Both the position numbers and the translations under genes were made by a program. From an uncultured Eubacteriales bacterium (GTDB lineage Bacteria > Bacillota > Clostridia > Christensenellales > CAG-138), in the NCBI GenBank assembly GCA_900544965.1, contig UQXE01000011.1, positions 1 through 51,113 on the forward strand: a stretch of 51,113 nt of DNA. Reading direction: 5' to 3'. The notes below the pieces were generated by a model. It saw nothing but the letters and a program-made list of their open reading frames with translations, did no database searches and had not been told where the DNA came from. Shown piece after piece: positions 25,250 to 33,911 of this stretch; position 1 is the first letter of the stretch; every line of letters begins with the position of its first letter.

Positions 25250-26320
25250 ATGCAGAAGATACTGGTTATAAATCCGGGCTCAACGTCTACAAAAGTAGCT
25301 GTATTTGAGGATGTAAAACAGCTGTTTTCAATTACGATAAGGCATACGGATGAGGAACTCAAACACTTTACATGGGTTATGGACCAGCTGGATTTCCGTA
25401 CTAGGCGGATTGAGCAGGCAATGCTTGAAAACGGGTTCGACATGCAGGAACTAACGTGTATAATGTCGCGCGGAGGCATGATACCTCCCTGCAAATCCGG
25501 CGCGTACCGCATAAACGACGCAATGGTGCAATACATGTACGACCAGAAGGTAGACACCCATATTTCAAACGTCGGGTGCGCAATAGCGTATGGTTTTGCC
25601 AAGCGTCTGAATATTCCAGCTTATATATATGATCCGGTAACGGTTGACGAGCTTGCTCCGATAGCTCGTATTACGGGTCTGCCGGAGCTGCCCAAAAAAA
25701 GCCGCGGACACGCGCTGAACACGCATGCCATGGCGCACCGCTGCGCGGATGAAATATTGAAAAAGCCCGTCAGCGAATGTACCTTTATTGTGCAGCATAT
25801 TGGCGGCGGGACCAGCGTATGGTTGATTGACAGGGGCTATTCTATTGACATGTATTCGGATGACGATGCCGGATTTGCACCTGAAAGATGTGGAAAGCTT
25901 CAGGCTATGGATCTTATAAACCTATGCTACAGCGGAAAGTATACGCATGAGGAGATGACCAAAAAGGTGAGGGGCAATGCAGGACTCAGGGCGCATCTGG
26001 GTACGAGCGACGCTCGCGAGGTTGAGCGGATGATAGAGCAGGGCGACAGCCATGCAAAGCTTATCTATCAGGCGTTCGCTTATGGTATAGCTAAGGGAAT
26101 AGGGGACTTAGCGACCGTGGTAAACGGCAAGGTGGATAGAATTATCCTTACGGGCGGCGTAGCGTATTCGAAGATGCTTACAGGATGGATAAGGGAAAGA
26201 GTGGAGTGGATAGCGCCTGTTGAGGTCATGGCGGGCGAGTATGAGATGGAGGCTCTGGCTGAAGGCGGACTGCGCGTAATGAGGGGCGATGAGGAGCCTC
26301 ACGAGTTTACTGCGGGCTGA
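25250..26320 (+). CDS. buk: Butyrate kinase
   Basis: The enzyme makes butyrate and ATP from butyryl-phosphate, completing the pathway begun by the adjacent ptb product. The 356-residue protein is an acetokinase-family enzyme: INPGSTSTKVAVFED at the start, MSRGGMIPPCKSGAYRIN, HALNTHAMAHRCADE, VQHIGGGTSVWLIDRG and ILTGGVAYSKMLT. AGGAGGGAA precedes the ATG. Branched-chain acyl substrates are possible for this family. No acyl-CoA synthesis genes lie in the window, so the source of butyryl-CoA is elsewhere. Confidence 0.95.
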   Translation: MQKILVINPGSTSTKVAVFEDVKQLFSITIRHTDEELKHFTWVMDQLDFRTRRIEQAMLENGFDMQELTCIMSRGGMIPPCKSGAYRINDAMVQYMYDQKVDTHISNVGCAIAYGFAKRLNIPAYIYDPVTVDELAPIARITGLPELPKKSRGHALNTHAMAHRCADEILKKPVSECTFIVQHIGGGTSVWLIDRGYSIDMYSDDDAGFAPERCGKLQAMDLINLCYSGKYTHEEMTKKVRGNAGLRAHLGTSDAREVERMIEQGDSHAKLIYQAFAYGIAKGIGDLATVVNGKVDRIILTGGVAYSKMLTGWIRERVEWIAPVEVMAGEYEMEALAEGGLRVMRGDEEPHEFTAG

Positions 26321-26399
26321 GTTGCTTTTCATACGTTTGTAATTATTGCGGCATACCGTACCGCTTCCTGTGTAAAAAAGCGGCCGCGCCACTTATTTG

Positions 26400-26562
26400 A
26401 GGTTATGGGCTTTCCTCCCGCCCTTGGGGTTCCCGTGCGGCAAAACCCGGAAAGAATCAAAACAACACGGTTTAAATCCGGCGCTTACGCGAATGCCGTC
26501 AGCGCAGGATTTAAAGTTAAGGGCTGCGGATCTTGACAATCCCAGGGCTTTTTGACAGTCTG
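26400..26562 (-). repeat. Dispersed intergenic repeat, copy A
   Basis: Read on the minus strand from 26562, this starts CAGACTGTCAAAAAGCCC and then shows TGGGATTGT, CTTTAAATCC, a GCGTAAG block and CCGCACGGGA in the same order as the plus-strand sequence from 42634. Its centre is palindromic (TTTAAATCC...GGATTTAAA). Where the similarity ends near 26400 is uncertain. Confidence 0.65.
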
Positions 26563-26563
26563 C

Positions 26564-26587
26564 AGCGGCATGCTATGCCGCTTTTTT
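26564..26587 (+). terminator. Terminator of ptb-buk
   Basis: Stem AGCGGCAT (26564-26571) with ATGCCGCT (26575-26582), loop GCT, then T5. Confidence 0.85.
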
Positions 26588-26622
26588 GCCATATTCATAT
26601 CTTAAATGGCCTGCAGCTTGGC

Positions 26623-26650
26623 AAGTTTACCGGTTTGCCGTTGTAAACTT
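26623..26650. promoter_or_regulatory. Inverted repeat over the deoD -35 box, possible operator
   Basis: AAGTTTAC (26623-26630) and GTAAACTT (26643-26650) flank and cover the -35 box of the deoD promoter. A repressor site is plausible but unproven. Confidence 0.45.
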
Positions 26651-26669
26651 TGTCCAATGGGACTATAAT
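26641..26669 (+). promoter_or_regulatory. deoD promoter
   Basis: TTGTAA (26641-26646), a 17-base spacer and TATAAT (26664-26669). Confidence 0.75.
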
Positions 26670-26700
26670 ACTTCTATATCAGCAAAGGAGAGAGCGAACA

Positions 26701-27411
26701 ATGAGTATATCAACGCCACATAACCGCGGTGATTTGGGCGACTATGCAAAGACAGTGCTTATGCCAGGAGATCCTCTTCGCGCTAAATTTATAGCCGAAA
26801 CCTTTATTGAATATTCGGAATGTGTAAATGATGTAAGGGGAATAAACGGTTACACGGGTTTTTATAAGGGCAAGCGTGTGTCCGTTATGGCCAGCGGTAT
26901 GGGTATGCCGTCGATGGGAATATACTCATACGAGCTTTTCAAGTACTATGGGGTGGAAAATATAATACGGATAGGCTCTGCTGGGGCAATATTGCCTGAG
27001 CTTAAGCTTAGGTCCATAGTGCTTGCGCAGGGGGCCTGCACAAACTCCAACTACGCCGCTCAGTATGGACTTGCGGGCGCATACGCTCCCATAGCGAGCT
27101 ATAAGCTGTTGAAGGCGGCGGAAGCTGAATGCGAGCGCATGAACGCCGACTATATGATTGGGAACGTTTTGTCGTCCGATACGTTCTACGACGCGTCGCA
27201 GACGACGGCGAAATGGGGCACTATGGGCGTTATGGCTGTTGAGATGGAAGCTGCGGCGCTTTATATGAACGCAGCATACCTGGGTAAAAACGCGCTTTGT
27301 ATCTGCACCATCTCCGATCATCTGATTACGGGTGAAGCCTGCACCGCCATTGAACGCCAGGAATCGTTTACCCAGATGATGGAGATTGCGCTCAATATAG
27401 CGCCGGCATGA
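26701..27411 (+). CDS. deoD: Purine-nucleoside phosphorylase, DeoD type
   Basis: The enzyme splits purine nucleosides with phosphate to the free base and ribose-1-phosphate for salvage. The 236-residue protein has the trimer-of-dimers family signatures: MPGDPLRAKFIAE, GMGMPSMGIYSYEL, RIGSAGAI, SDTFYD, MAVEMEAAALY and CTISDHLITGE. The ATG at 26701 is preceded by AAAGGAGAGAGC and lies about 25 bases after the predicted transcript start. An in-frame codon upstream overlaps the promoter and is not used. Confidence 0.96.
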   Translation: MSISTPHNRGDLGDYAKTVLMPGDPLRAKFIAETFIEYSECVNDVRGINGYTGFYKGKRVSVMASGMGMPSMGIYSYELFKYYGVENIIRIGSAGAILPELKLRSIVLAQGACTNSNYAAQYGLAGAYAPIASYKLLKAAEAECERMNADYMIGNVLSSDTFYDASQTTAKWGTMGVMAVEMEAAALYMNAAYLGKNALCICTISDHLITGEACTAIERQESFTQMMEIALNIAPA

Positions 27412-27456
27412 TTAATTAAGGGTTATTGTGATTTTAAGCTATCTTAAGGGGGAACC

Positions 27457-28578
27457 ATGGTTGAAATCAGGGAGGTAACTAACAAACGCGAACTGAGAAA
27501 GTTTGTGGATTATCCAAATAAGCTGTACAAAGACAATCCGTACTTTATTCCGGCTATATACGCGGATGATCTGGAGGATTGGGACAGAAACAGGAATCCC
27601 GCGTTTGAATATTGCGACGCTAAGTGCTTTTTGGCCTATCGCAATGGTAAGATTGTTGGCAGGATTGGCGCAATAATCAGCCATAAGGCCAACGAAAAGT
27701 TCAACTGTAGGAGAATGAGGTTTACACAGGTAGATTTTATTGACGACGAAGAGGTTTCCTCTTCCCTGTTCAGACAGGTCGAGTCATATGCAAAGGAGAT
27801 GGACTGTACAGAGGTTCATGGTCCGCTTGGCTTTACGGACCTGGACAGGGAGGGCATGCTTGTTGAAGGCTTTGACCGAAAGAGCATGTTTATCACCTAT
27901 TATAATATGCCTTACTATAACGAGCACCTTGCCAGGCTTGGTTATGTTAAGGATGTGGATTGGATAGAGTATCTGATAAATATACCTGAGGAGCCAAACG
28001 AGCGGCTGCAGCGGCTGACGGAGATGGTAATGAAGCGCTTTAAGCTGAGGGTTATGAATATCTCCAGCAAGAGCGGCCTTAAACCTGTAGTTCGCAGCGT
28101 ATTTAGGCTGCTTAACGACGCGTATGCCGACCTGTACGGAGTCGTACCGCTGACCGACGCTCAAGTGGAACGGTATACAAAAAAATTTCTTCCGCTTATC
28201 AACATGAAATATACGTGCCTTGTTCAAAACGAGCATGGAGAGATTGTAGCGTTCGGCGTAGCGGCGCCTTCCATTGCCAATGCTCTTAAAAAGAGCGGAG
28301 GCAAGCTTTTCCCGTTTGGCGCATTTAGGGTTCTGAAGGCATGCAGGAAAAACGATACGCTTGACCTGTTCCTGGTTGCGGTCAGGCCGGATATGCAGGG
28401 AAGCGGGGTAAATTCCATTATTTTGAACCATGTCTTGAACAATGCCATTAAGAGCGGGATCAAATATGCTGAAACAGGGCCGGAGCTTGAAACCAATGAT
28501 AAGGTAATCGCACAGTGGAAGTTCTTTGAGGTGGATCAGCATAAACGGCGCAGATGCTATATAAAGACGCTTCAATAA
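27457..28578 (+). CDS. GNAT-like acyltransferase family protein
   Basis: The 373-residue protein has an N-terminal YREVTNKRELRKFVDYPNKLYKDNPYFIP-like start, which I have seen in long GNAT-fold proteins. A C-terminal half follows with FLVAVRPDMQGSGVNSIILNH, a strand and loop that look like an acetyl-CoA site (R/Q-G-S-G). The substrate is unknown; related proteins are annotated as N-acetyltransferases or hypothetical. AAGGGGGAA precedes the ATG. It stands alone between deoD and a converging serpin gene. Confidence 0.7.
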   Translation: MVEIREVTNKRELRKFVDYPNKLYKDNPYFIPAIYADDLEDWDRNRNPAFEYCDAKCFLAYRNGKIVGRIGAIISHKANEKFNCRRMRFTQVDFIDDEEVSSSLFRQVESYAKEMDCTEVHGPLGFTDLDREGMLVEGFDRKSMFITYYNMPYYNEHLARLGYVKDVDWIEYLINIPEEPNERLQRLTEMVMKRFKLRVMNISSKSGLKPVVRSVFRLLNDAYADLYGVVPLTDAQVERYTKKFLPLINMKYTCLVQNEHGEIVAFGVAAPSIANALKKSGGKLFPFGAFRVLKACRKNDTLDLFLVAVRPDMQGSGVNSIILNHVLNNAIKSGIKYAETGPELETNDKVIAQWKFFEVDQHKRRRCYIKTLQ

Positions 28579-28601
28579 CCATACATGGGACTTGAAAGTT
28601 T

Positions 28602-28636
28602 AAGCCGGAGGACGCAGATGGCGTTACCTCCGGCTT
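28602..28636. terminator. Shared terminator between converging genes
   Basis: Stem AAGCCGGAGG (28602-28611) with CCTCCGGCTT (28627-28636), between the GNAT-like gene and the serpin gene. Confidence 0.75.
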
Positions 28637-28668
28637 GCTTCACAAAAATGACACCAGGTCTAGGCTCA

Positions 28669-29955
28669 TCACTCTATGTCGTTTATCGTTGCCATAAACA
28701 GCGCAGCGCCGGAATCAGCATGTATGACGGCAACGGCAAACGGCCTGTCGCACCTGATATTGTTTTCAGTCATGGCCATACTGCTTTTGGCAATTCCTAC
28801 TCCAGCGGCTCCGGAAGCCTGGGTACCATCCTCATTTATGTTCATATTGGTTGCGGTTGCTATCTGACCAATCTGGAGGGTGGATTCATCCGTTCCGGAC
28901 AGCAGGCTGGGGAAGCTTCCGCTCCCGCCCATCAGCGCGTCTCCCATTCCCATGGCTGAAAGCTGCTGGCACAGATCAAGATGGGTTTGTATTGACAGCT
29001 TGGGGAGCCATATATTCGCCTGTTCGGGAACGCATTTATCAAGCTCGTAGATTGCCTTTTTCATAAATTGTGCGGGAGCTACGTTTTTATCCTTTGGAAG
29101 CATTACCGCCATATAGAATTCATCGCCCTCGTATGGTATCAATACGATGCAGCCTTCGTCAAGTTCCGCATATTTATATTCGCCGCTGCCGTACATCATA
29201 TCGGCATCGGATTTGCCGCTTGCGCCATAGAATACGGCATTTGATATGGTCTTGGCCGAATCAAAGCCGATCTTCCATTTCATATCAAAATCGATGGCGC
29301 TCAAAAGATACATAACGCTGTCGCGCATAACGCTATCAAAAAGCCGGTCTATACGACCGTTTGTTTTATCGCTTACCCAGTTGTTGATGACTGAAACGAG
29401 TTTTTCAGTGTCGCTAAAGTCAAACGTACCCGTTTGCGCACTGTAGTAATCCGTTATCATGCGGGAGAACTCTGAGGCCAATGCATACCGCTTATCAAGG
29501 ATTACCGCGTTTGCCATGCGTATCCCTGAAATTTTGTCAAATGCGTTCAATAGAGCGGCATTGTTTTTGGCAAGGTCTTCTGCCGAAAGCGACGTACACA
29601 TTGCCGTTTGCATGGCGCTGAGCGCTTCGCTGTCAGCGCCGAGCGTGGCCATCTGCAGCGCCATTGAAAGCGCCGCCGGAGATACGGCGCCAGTCCAATC
29701 ATTCCCTAGCTGTTCTATAAGGTTTAGAGAAAAAGCATAGCTGTCCCTGATAAACCCGCTATCCACACTTCCGGTATACCCGGCGGAGCCCGAGAGGCTT
29801 AAAAAACCGGACGCTACGCCTGGAATGGTCGACGCACCGGTTTCAGAACCATCCGCTCCATCACCTGCCTGTGTAGGCTTTGGCGCTTCCGAAGGCGCAC
29901 ATCCAGTAAGAATGAGCAGAACGAGCAAAAGCATAGGCAGTTTTACCCTTTTCAT
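28669..29955 (-). CDS. Serpin-family lipoprotein (serine protease inhibitor)
   Basis: Serpins trap proteases by a cleaved loop inserting into a beta sheet. The 428-residue protein has a lipobox (LLILTGC, Cys near 18), a linker, and a serpin domain from about residue 75 to the end. It includes NAVILDKRYAL, the shutter region, LLSAIDFDMKWKI and the end FAVAVIHADSGAALFMATIND. The hinge EDGTQASGAAGVGI has the small residues needed for an inhibitory serpin; the reactive site lies in AKSSMAMTEN. The ATG at 29955 follows GGAGG; no operon partner is evident. Bacterial serpins are uncommon, so gain by transfer is possible. Confidence 0.93.
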   Translation of the reverse strand: MKRVKLPMLLLVLLILTGCAPSEAPKPTQAGDGADGSETGASTIPGVASGFLSLSGSAGYTGSVDSGFIRDSYAFSLNLIEQLGNDWTGAVSPAALSMALQMATLGADSEALSAMQTAMCTSLSAEDLAKNNAALLNAFDKISGIRMANAVILDKRYALASEFSRMITDYYSAQTGTFDFSDTEKLVSVINNWVSDKTNGRIDRLFDSVMRDSVMYLLSAIDFDMKWKIGFDSAKTISNAVFYGASGKSDADMMYGSGEYKYAELDEGCIVLIPYEGDEFYMAVMLPKDKNVAPAQFMKKAIYELDKCVPEQANIWLPKLSIQTHLDLCQQLSAMGMGDALMGGSGSFPSLLSGTDESTLQIGQIATATNMNINEDGTQASGAAGVGIAKSSMAMTENNIRCDRPFAVAVIHADSGAALFMATINDIE

Positions 29956-30092
29956 CCCTAAAGTCCTCCAATCCAAGTTGATAATACATTATAAAATCCT
30001 TACAGCAATAAAACGAAATTTTTTGGCATATGGTTGCAATTAACATAAAATACAGTTAAGCAAATAATATAACTAAAAGCGGCATGCTGCCG

Positions 30093-30121
30093 TTGCCATA
30101 TTATTTTACCTGATATATAAT
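30093..30121 (+). promoter_or_regulatory. uvrC promoter that would give a leaderless mRNA
   Basis: TTGCCA (30093-30098), a 17-base spacer and TATAAT (30116-30121). The uvrC ATG starts at 30128, which is the expected transcription start. Confidence 0.65.
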
Positions 30122-30127
30122 TATCAT

Positions 30128-31972
30128 ATGAACACGATCATTAAAGAAAAATTGGAGCTGCTGCCTGATAAGCCCGGCGTTTATAAGATGTATGACAGCA
30201 AAGGGACCATAATATATGTCGGTAAGGCGTTAAGCTTAAAAAACCGTGTGCGACAATACTTTGGGTCTCAAAAGGGGATGGAGCCGAAGGTTATTGCAAT
30301 GGTATCCCACATTGCGGACTTTGAATATGTTTTGACCGGAAGCGAGGCGGAAGCTTTCGCTTTTGAAAGCAATCTTATAAAGGAACTCAGGCCAAGGTAC
30401 AACATATTGCTTAAGGATGATAAGCATTTCCCGTACCTGAGGGCGGATTTGAGGCAGGATTATCCAAGGTTTGAAGTCGTTCGCCGTATCAAACAGGATG
30501 GCGCGAGGTATTTTGGCCCTTACATAAGCGGCTTTACGCTAAACGAATCCCTGGAGGCAATCAGGGATCACTTTCCAATCCGGCATTGCAAAAAGGACAT
30601 CGCCAAGGCGATAGCGAGAGGTGAACGGCCATGCCTGATGTACCATTTGGGACGTTGCTGCGCCCCATGTTCAGGTAAAATCGACAGGGAGCGCTACCAC
30701 GGAATGATTGATGAAGTAGTTGCGTTTCTTGAGGGTAATACAGAACGGTTATTGGATGAACTTAGGGAACAAATGAACGAGTTCGCGGAACAACTGGACT
30801 TCGAACAGGCGGCAAAACTGCGCGACCGGATAAGCGCGATTTCCAGGCTGGGGGAAAAGCAGAGGGCTATTACGGTAACCGATAAGGACTGCGATGTTTT
30901 CGCACTATGCAGGGATGAGCTGAATATCCTTATATTTTCCTTGTTCATAAGGTCGGGAAAGGTTATAGGAGCCGAACCATTTTATATGTCCGCGGATAAC
31001 GAGGCAAACGGCCTTATAATAGAGTCGTTTATTAAGCAGTTTTATTCTGAAACAAGGAACGTTCCCAGGGAGATACTTGTAAGCGATATTCCACAAGAGC
31101 TTGACGCCCTCTCTGAATGGCTGAGCGGCTTAAGGGGCAAAAAAGCGTCTATAGTACAGCCGCAGCGGGGAGAGAAGCGAAAATACATCGAAATGGCTGT
31201 TGAAAACGGAAAGGATACGCTTAATAAGCAAAAGGAGCTTAAGCGACGGGAATGGGAGCGGGGCGAAGGCGCGCTGGCCGAGCTATGCGCCATAATAGGA
31301 CTGGATGTACTTGCGCACCGTATTGAATGCTATGATAACTCGCATATACAGGGCAGGGACGCCGTGGGAGGAATGATCGTATTCATCGATGGAAAGCCCG
31401 AGCGCAAGGAGTACAGGAGGTTTAGAATCAAGGCGGAAGCGAACGGCGACGACTACCTTGCCATGGACGAGGTGCTGAGAAGGCGGTTTAAAAGGGCTCA
31501 GGACGGGGACGAGAAGTTCAAAGAATTGCCCGACCTGATCATGGTAGACGGCGGGAGGGGGCAGCTTAACGTCGCGCTGCGCGTTCTTGAGGACTTTGGT
31601 ATTCCGCATGTGCCCGCGATAGGACTGGCGGAGCGCAACGAGGAGGTTATTCTTCCCTTTGCGGACGAGCCGCTGGTTCTGCCAAGAAAAAGTCCCTCCC
31701 TGCATTTGCTGCAGAGAATCAGGGACGAGTCCCACCGGTTCGCGATAAGTTATCACAGAAGTCTGAGGCAAAAGAATGCGCTGTTGTCCGTACTAAGCGG
31801 GATTGACGGAATAGGGGATAAAAGGCGCAGAGCCCTGTTCGACGCGTTCGTTACGCTTAACTCAATAAAGGAGGCTTCTATTGAAGACCTGGCCGCGGTA
31901 AAGGGGATGAGCGGGACGTCCGCGGAGGCCGTATATAACTATTTCCATGAAAAGCCGGACGACGGGGAATGA
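30128..31972 (+). CDS. uvrC: Excinuclease ABC subunit C
   Basis: UvrC makes both cuts in nucleotide excision repair with UvrA and UvrB. The 614-residue protein has the GIY-YIG nuclease (PGVYKMYDSKGTIIYVGKA), a cysteine cluster (CLMYHLGRCCAPC), a UvrB-binding UVR motif (EQLDFEQAAKLRDRI), the RNase H-like C-terminal nuclease (IECYDNSH, VDGGRGQLN) and a terminal helix-hairpin-helix pair. No Shine-Dalgarno site lies upstream; the ATG starts 7 bases after TATAAT, so the message may be leaderless. Confidence 0.97.
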   Translation: MNTIIKEKLELLPDKPGVYKMYDSKGTIIYVGKALSLKNRVRQYFGSQKGMEPKVIAMVSHIADFEYVLTGSEAEAFAFESNLIKELRPRYNILLKDDKHFPYLRADLRQDYPRFEVVRRIKQDGARYFGPYISGFTLNESLEAIRDHFPIRHCKKDIAKAIARGERPCLMYHLGRCCAPCSGKIDRERYHGMIDEVVAFLEGNTERLLDELREQMNEFAEQLDFEQAAKLRDRISAISRLGEKQRAITVTDKDCDVFALCRDELNILIFSLFIRSGKVIGAEPFYMSADNEANGLIIESFIKQFYSETRNVPREILVSDIPQELDALSEWLSGLRGKKASIVQPQRGEKRKYIEMAVENGKDTLNKQKELKRREWERGEGALAELCAIIGLDVLAHRIECYDNSHIQGRDAVGGMIVFIDGKPERKEYRRFRIKAEANGDDYLAMDEVLRRRFKRAQDGDEKFKELPDLIMVDGGRGQLNVALRVLEDFGIPHVPAIGLAERNEEVILPFADEPLVLPRKSPSLHLLQRIRDESHRFAISYHRSLRQKNALLSVLSGIDGIGDKRRRALFDAFVTLNSIKEASIEDLAAVKGMSGTSAEAVYNYFHEKPDDGE

Positions 31973-32074
31973 AAGGTTAATAACAATTAAAATAAGGCTT
32001 ATACGACTTGGTTTGACACGAAGGGTCCAGGGTGAGATAATTAATATTATTATTTAAGCATATGGGGGGATTTA

Positions 32075-32887
32075 ATGGGCTATAAACTGCTGGCGCTTGA
32101 TGTGGACGACACCCTGCTTCCACCCGATAAACGCATATCTGACGGGGATAAGGAGGCCGTATTCAGGGCGGCTGAATACGGAGTGTATGTTACAATAGCT
32201 ACGGGCAGAGGGTATCTTGGCTCTTCGCCGGTATGGAGGGAGCTTAAAATCAATGGTCCTGTGATCAACTATGGAGGAGCGACAGTTACCGATACACGGA
32301 CAGATAAGCTCCTTTATTCAACGCAGTTGCGCCCTGAGCTTGTCGTTGAGCTTTTGGAACTTGCTAAGGATTTAAACGTACACGCTCATATCTATCAAGG
32401 CGATGGTATCGTATATGAAACAGAACACGAGTGTGCCGTAAGCTATCGCAACGCGCTTGGGCTGCCCTATATGATTGATCCGGATATACGGAAAAAGCTT
32501 TGGACGAACGTACCAAAGGTGCTGTTTATTACGGACAGGGTTGCTGATTTGGCTCCTATGCTGAAAAAACGCTTTGAACACAGGCTGGAGGTAGCCCTTT
32601 CGAGTCCAGGGTTCATCGAGTTCAACTGTTTAGGTGTTCATAAGGGCAGCGCTGTTGAGTGGCTGGCGTCACATATGGGTTTAAAAAGGGAGGAAATTAT
32701 CGCGATTGGCGACAATACGCTTGACAGCGAAATGCTGATATACGCCGGACTTGGTGTGGCCGTTGCTAACGCTTCCCCCGAGGTGAAGGCGGTTGCCGAC
32801 GTGACAGCGCCCTATGGCGCGGGAAGGGCGGTTGAGTGGGTTATTGACAACTATATCTGCAAGCCGGACACATGTGGTGAAGGATGA
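32075..32887 (+). CDS. Cof-type HAD-superfamily hydrolase
   Basis: The 270-residue protein is a HAD phosphatase of the Cof/YidA class. It has motif I LALDVDDTLLPPD (nucleophile Asp), motif II ATGRGY, and the C-terminal GDNTLDSEMLIYAG plus VAVANASPEVKAVAD. A C2-type cap lies between. Such enzymes act on sugar phosphates or flavin and other phosphates; the substrate here is unknown. GGGGGGA precedes the ATG. Its stop overlaps the ROK gene start (ATGA), which suggests a linked sugar or nucleotide role. Confidence 0.93.
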   Translation: MGYKLLALDVDDTLLPPDKRISDGDKEAVFRAAEYGVYVTIATGRGYLGSSPVWRELKINGPVINYGGATVTDTRTDKLLYSTQLRPELVVELLELAKDLNVHAHIYQGDGIVYETEHECAVSYRNALGLPYMIDPDIRKKLWTNVPKVLFITDRVADLAPMLKKRFEHRLEVALSSPGFIEFNCLGVHKGSAVEWLASHMGLKREEIIAIGDNTLDSEMLIYAGLGVAVANASPEVKAVADVTAPYGAGRAVEWVIDNYICKPDTCGEG

Positions 32888-33858
32888 GCCATTATGTCGG
32901 AATAGATATAGGCGGGACTAAAATTGCGGCAGGAATTTTAACCAATCGTCTTGAAATTAAAATGAAGGAAGTGACTCCCTTCCCAAAGGGTCAGGATGTC
33001 TCATATATAGCGTCCCTGATACGTTCAATGGTAATAAACGCCCTTGGAAAACTGAGCCTAAGCCTTGATGATATAAGCTGTATAGGGGCTGCGGTTCCAG
33101 GCAGCGTAGACCTTAAATCGGGGAGGATTGTACATGCGCATAATCTTGGCCTTCACGATGCCCCGCTCAGAAGGGCGCTCACCGATGCATTCAAGTCGGA
33201 TAGGATATTGATCCTAAACGATGCTAACGCCGCCGGCTATGCGGAGCTTTACGCGGGGGTGTTGATGGGGAAGCGCACTTCAATCTGCATCACGCTTGGA
33301 ACAGGCGTTGGCAGCGCACTGATAATCAACGGCGCGCTGTTTAACGGCGGGCTAGGAAACGGAACGGAGGCGGGGCATATGGTGATGGACTATCACGGGC
33401 TAGAATGCACCTGCGGAATTAGAGGATGCGCTGAAACGCTTTGCAGCGCAACCGCCTTGACGGGAATGGGGCGGAAGCTGGCTGAGGGGGAAAGCGCCCC
33501 CAGGTTATTTGATGCTGCTGACCACGACTTGAAGAAAATAACCGCAAAACTCATAATTGACAGGGCGGCCGCAGGAGACAACGATTCGTTTGGAATATTT
33601 ATGGACTATATTGACGCGCTCGGATCATACATAGCCTCATTAATCAACGTCCTGGATCCGGAAAGCGTAGCGGTTGGGGGAGGCATATGCAACGCGGGAG
33701 ACTTTCTATTCAGACATCTGAGCAAAAACGTAGACGGGAAGTGCTTTTTTAAGAATCACGGAAACATTGTGCAGGCAAAATTTTTAAACGATGCGGGGAC
33801 GGTAGGAGCCGCCGCGGCAGCGAAAGAAAAATATGACGGAGTGTCAGCCTATAGATAG
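32884..33858 (+). CDS. ROK-family sugar kinase
   Basis: The 324-residue protein is a ROK kinase, probably a glucokinase-like enzyme. It has the phosphate loop DIGGTKIAAG, the catalytic region LNDANAAGYAE, LGTGVGSALIINGALFNGG, and the zinc site CTCGIRGCAETLC. VAVGGGICNAGDF closes the fold. It overlaps the phosphatase gene by 4 bases, so the two are coupled. ROK members use glucose, N-acetylmannosamine, fructose or other sugars, and the sequence does not settle which. Confidence 0.92.
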   Translation: MSHYVGIDIGGTKIAAGILTNRLEIKMKEVTPFPKGQDVSYIASLIRSMVINALGKLSLSLDDISCIGAAVPGSVDLKSGRIVHAHNLGLHDAPLRRALTDAFKSDRILILNDANAAGYAELYAGVLMGKRTSICITLGTGVGSALIINGALFNGGLGNGTEAGHMVMDYHGLECTCGIRGCAETLCSATALTGMGRKLAEGESAPRLFDAADHDLKKITAKLIIDRAAAGDNDSFGIFMDYIDALGSYIASLINVLDPESVAVGGGICNAGDFLFRHLSKNVDGKCFFKNHGNIVQAKFLNDAGTVGAAAAAKEKYDGVSAYR

Positions 33859-33911
33859 TATGCTGATTATGAATATACAATAACGGTAAAATTTTTAAGG
33901 AGGAAATTAGA

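Larger units (their letters stand above)
26321..26622. other. Intergenic stretch carrying a dispersed repeat copy
   Basis: No gene was seen. Most of it is a repeat (about 26400-26562) also found inverted at 42634. The terminator at 26564-26587 follows directly. Confidence 0.5.

Noticed and set aside
27784..28575. 263-codon minus-strand open frame
   Set aside because: It lies wholly opposite the GNAT-like gene, lacks a ribosome site and has no family features.
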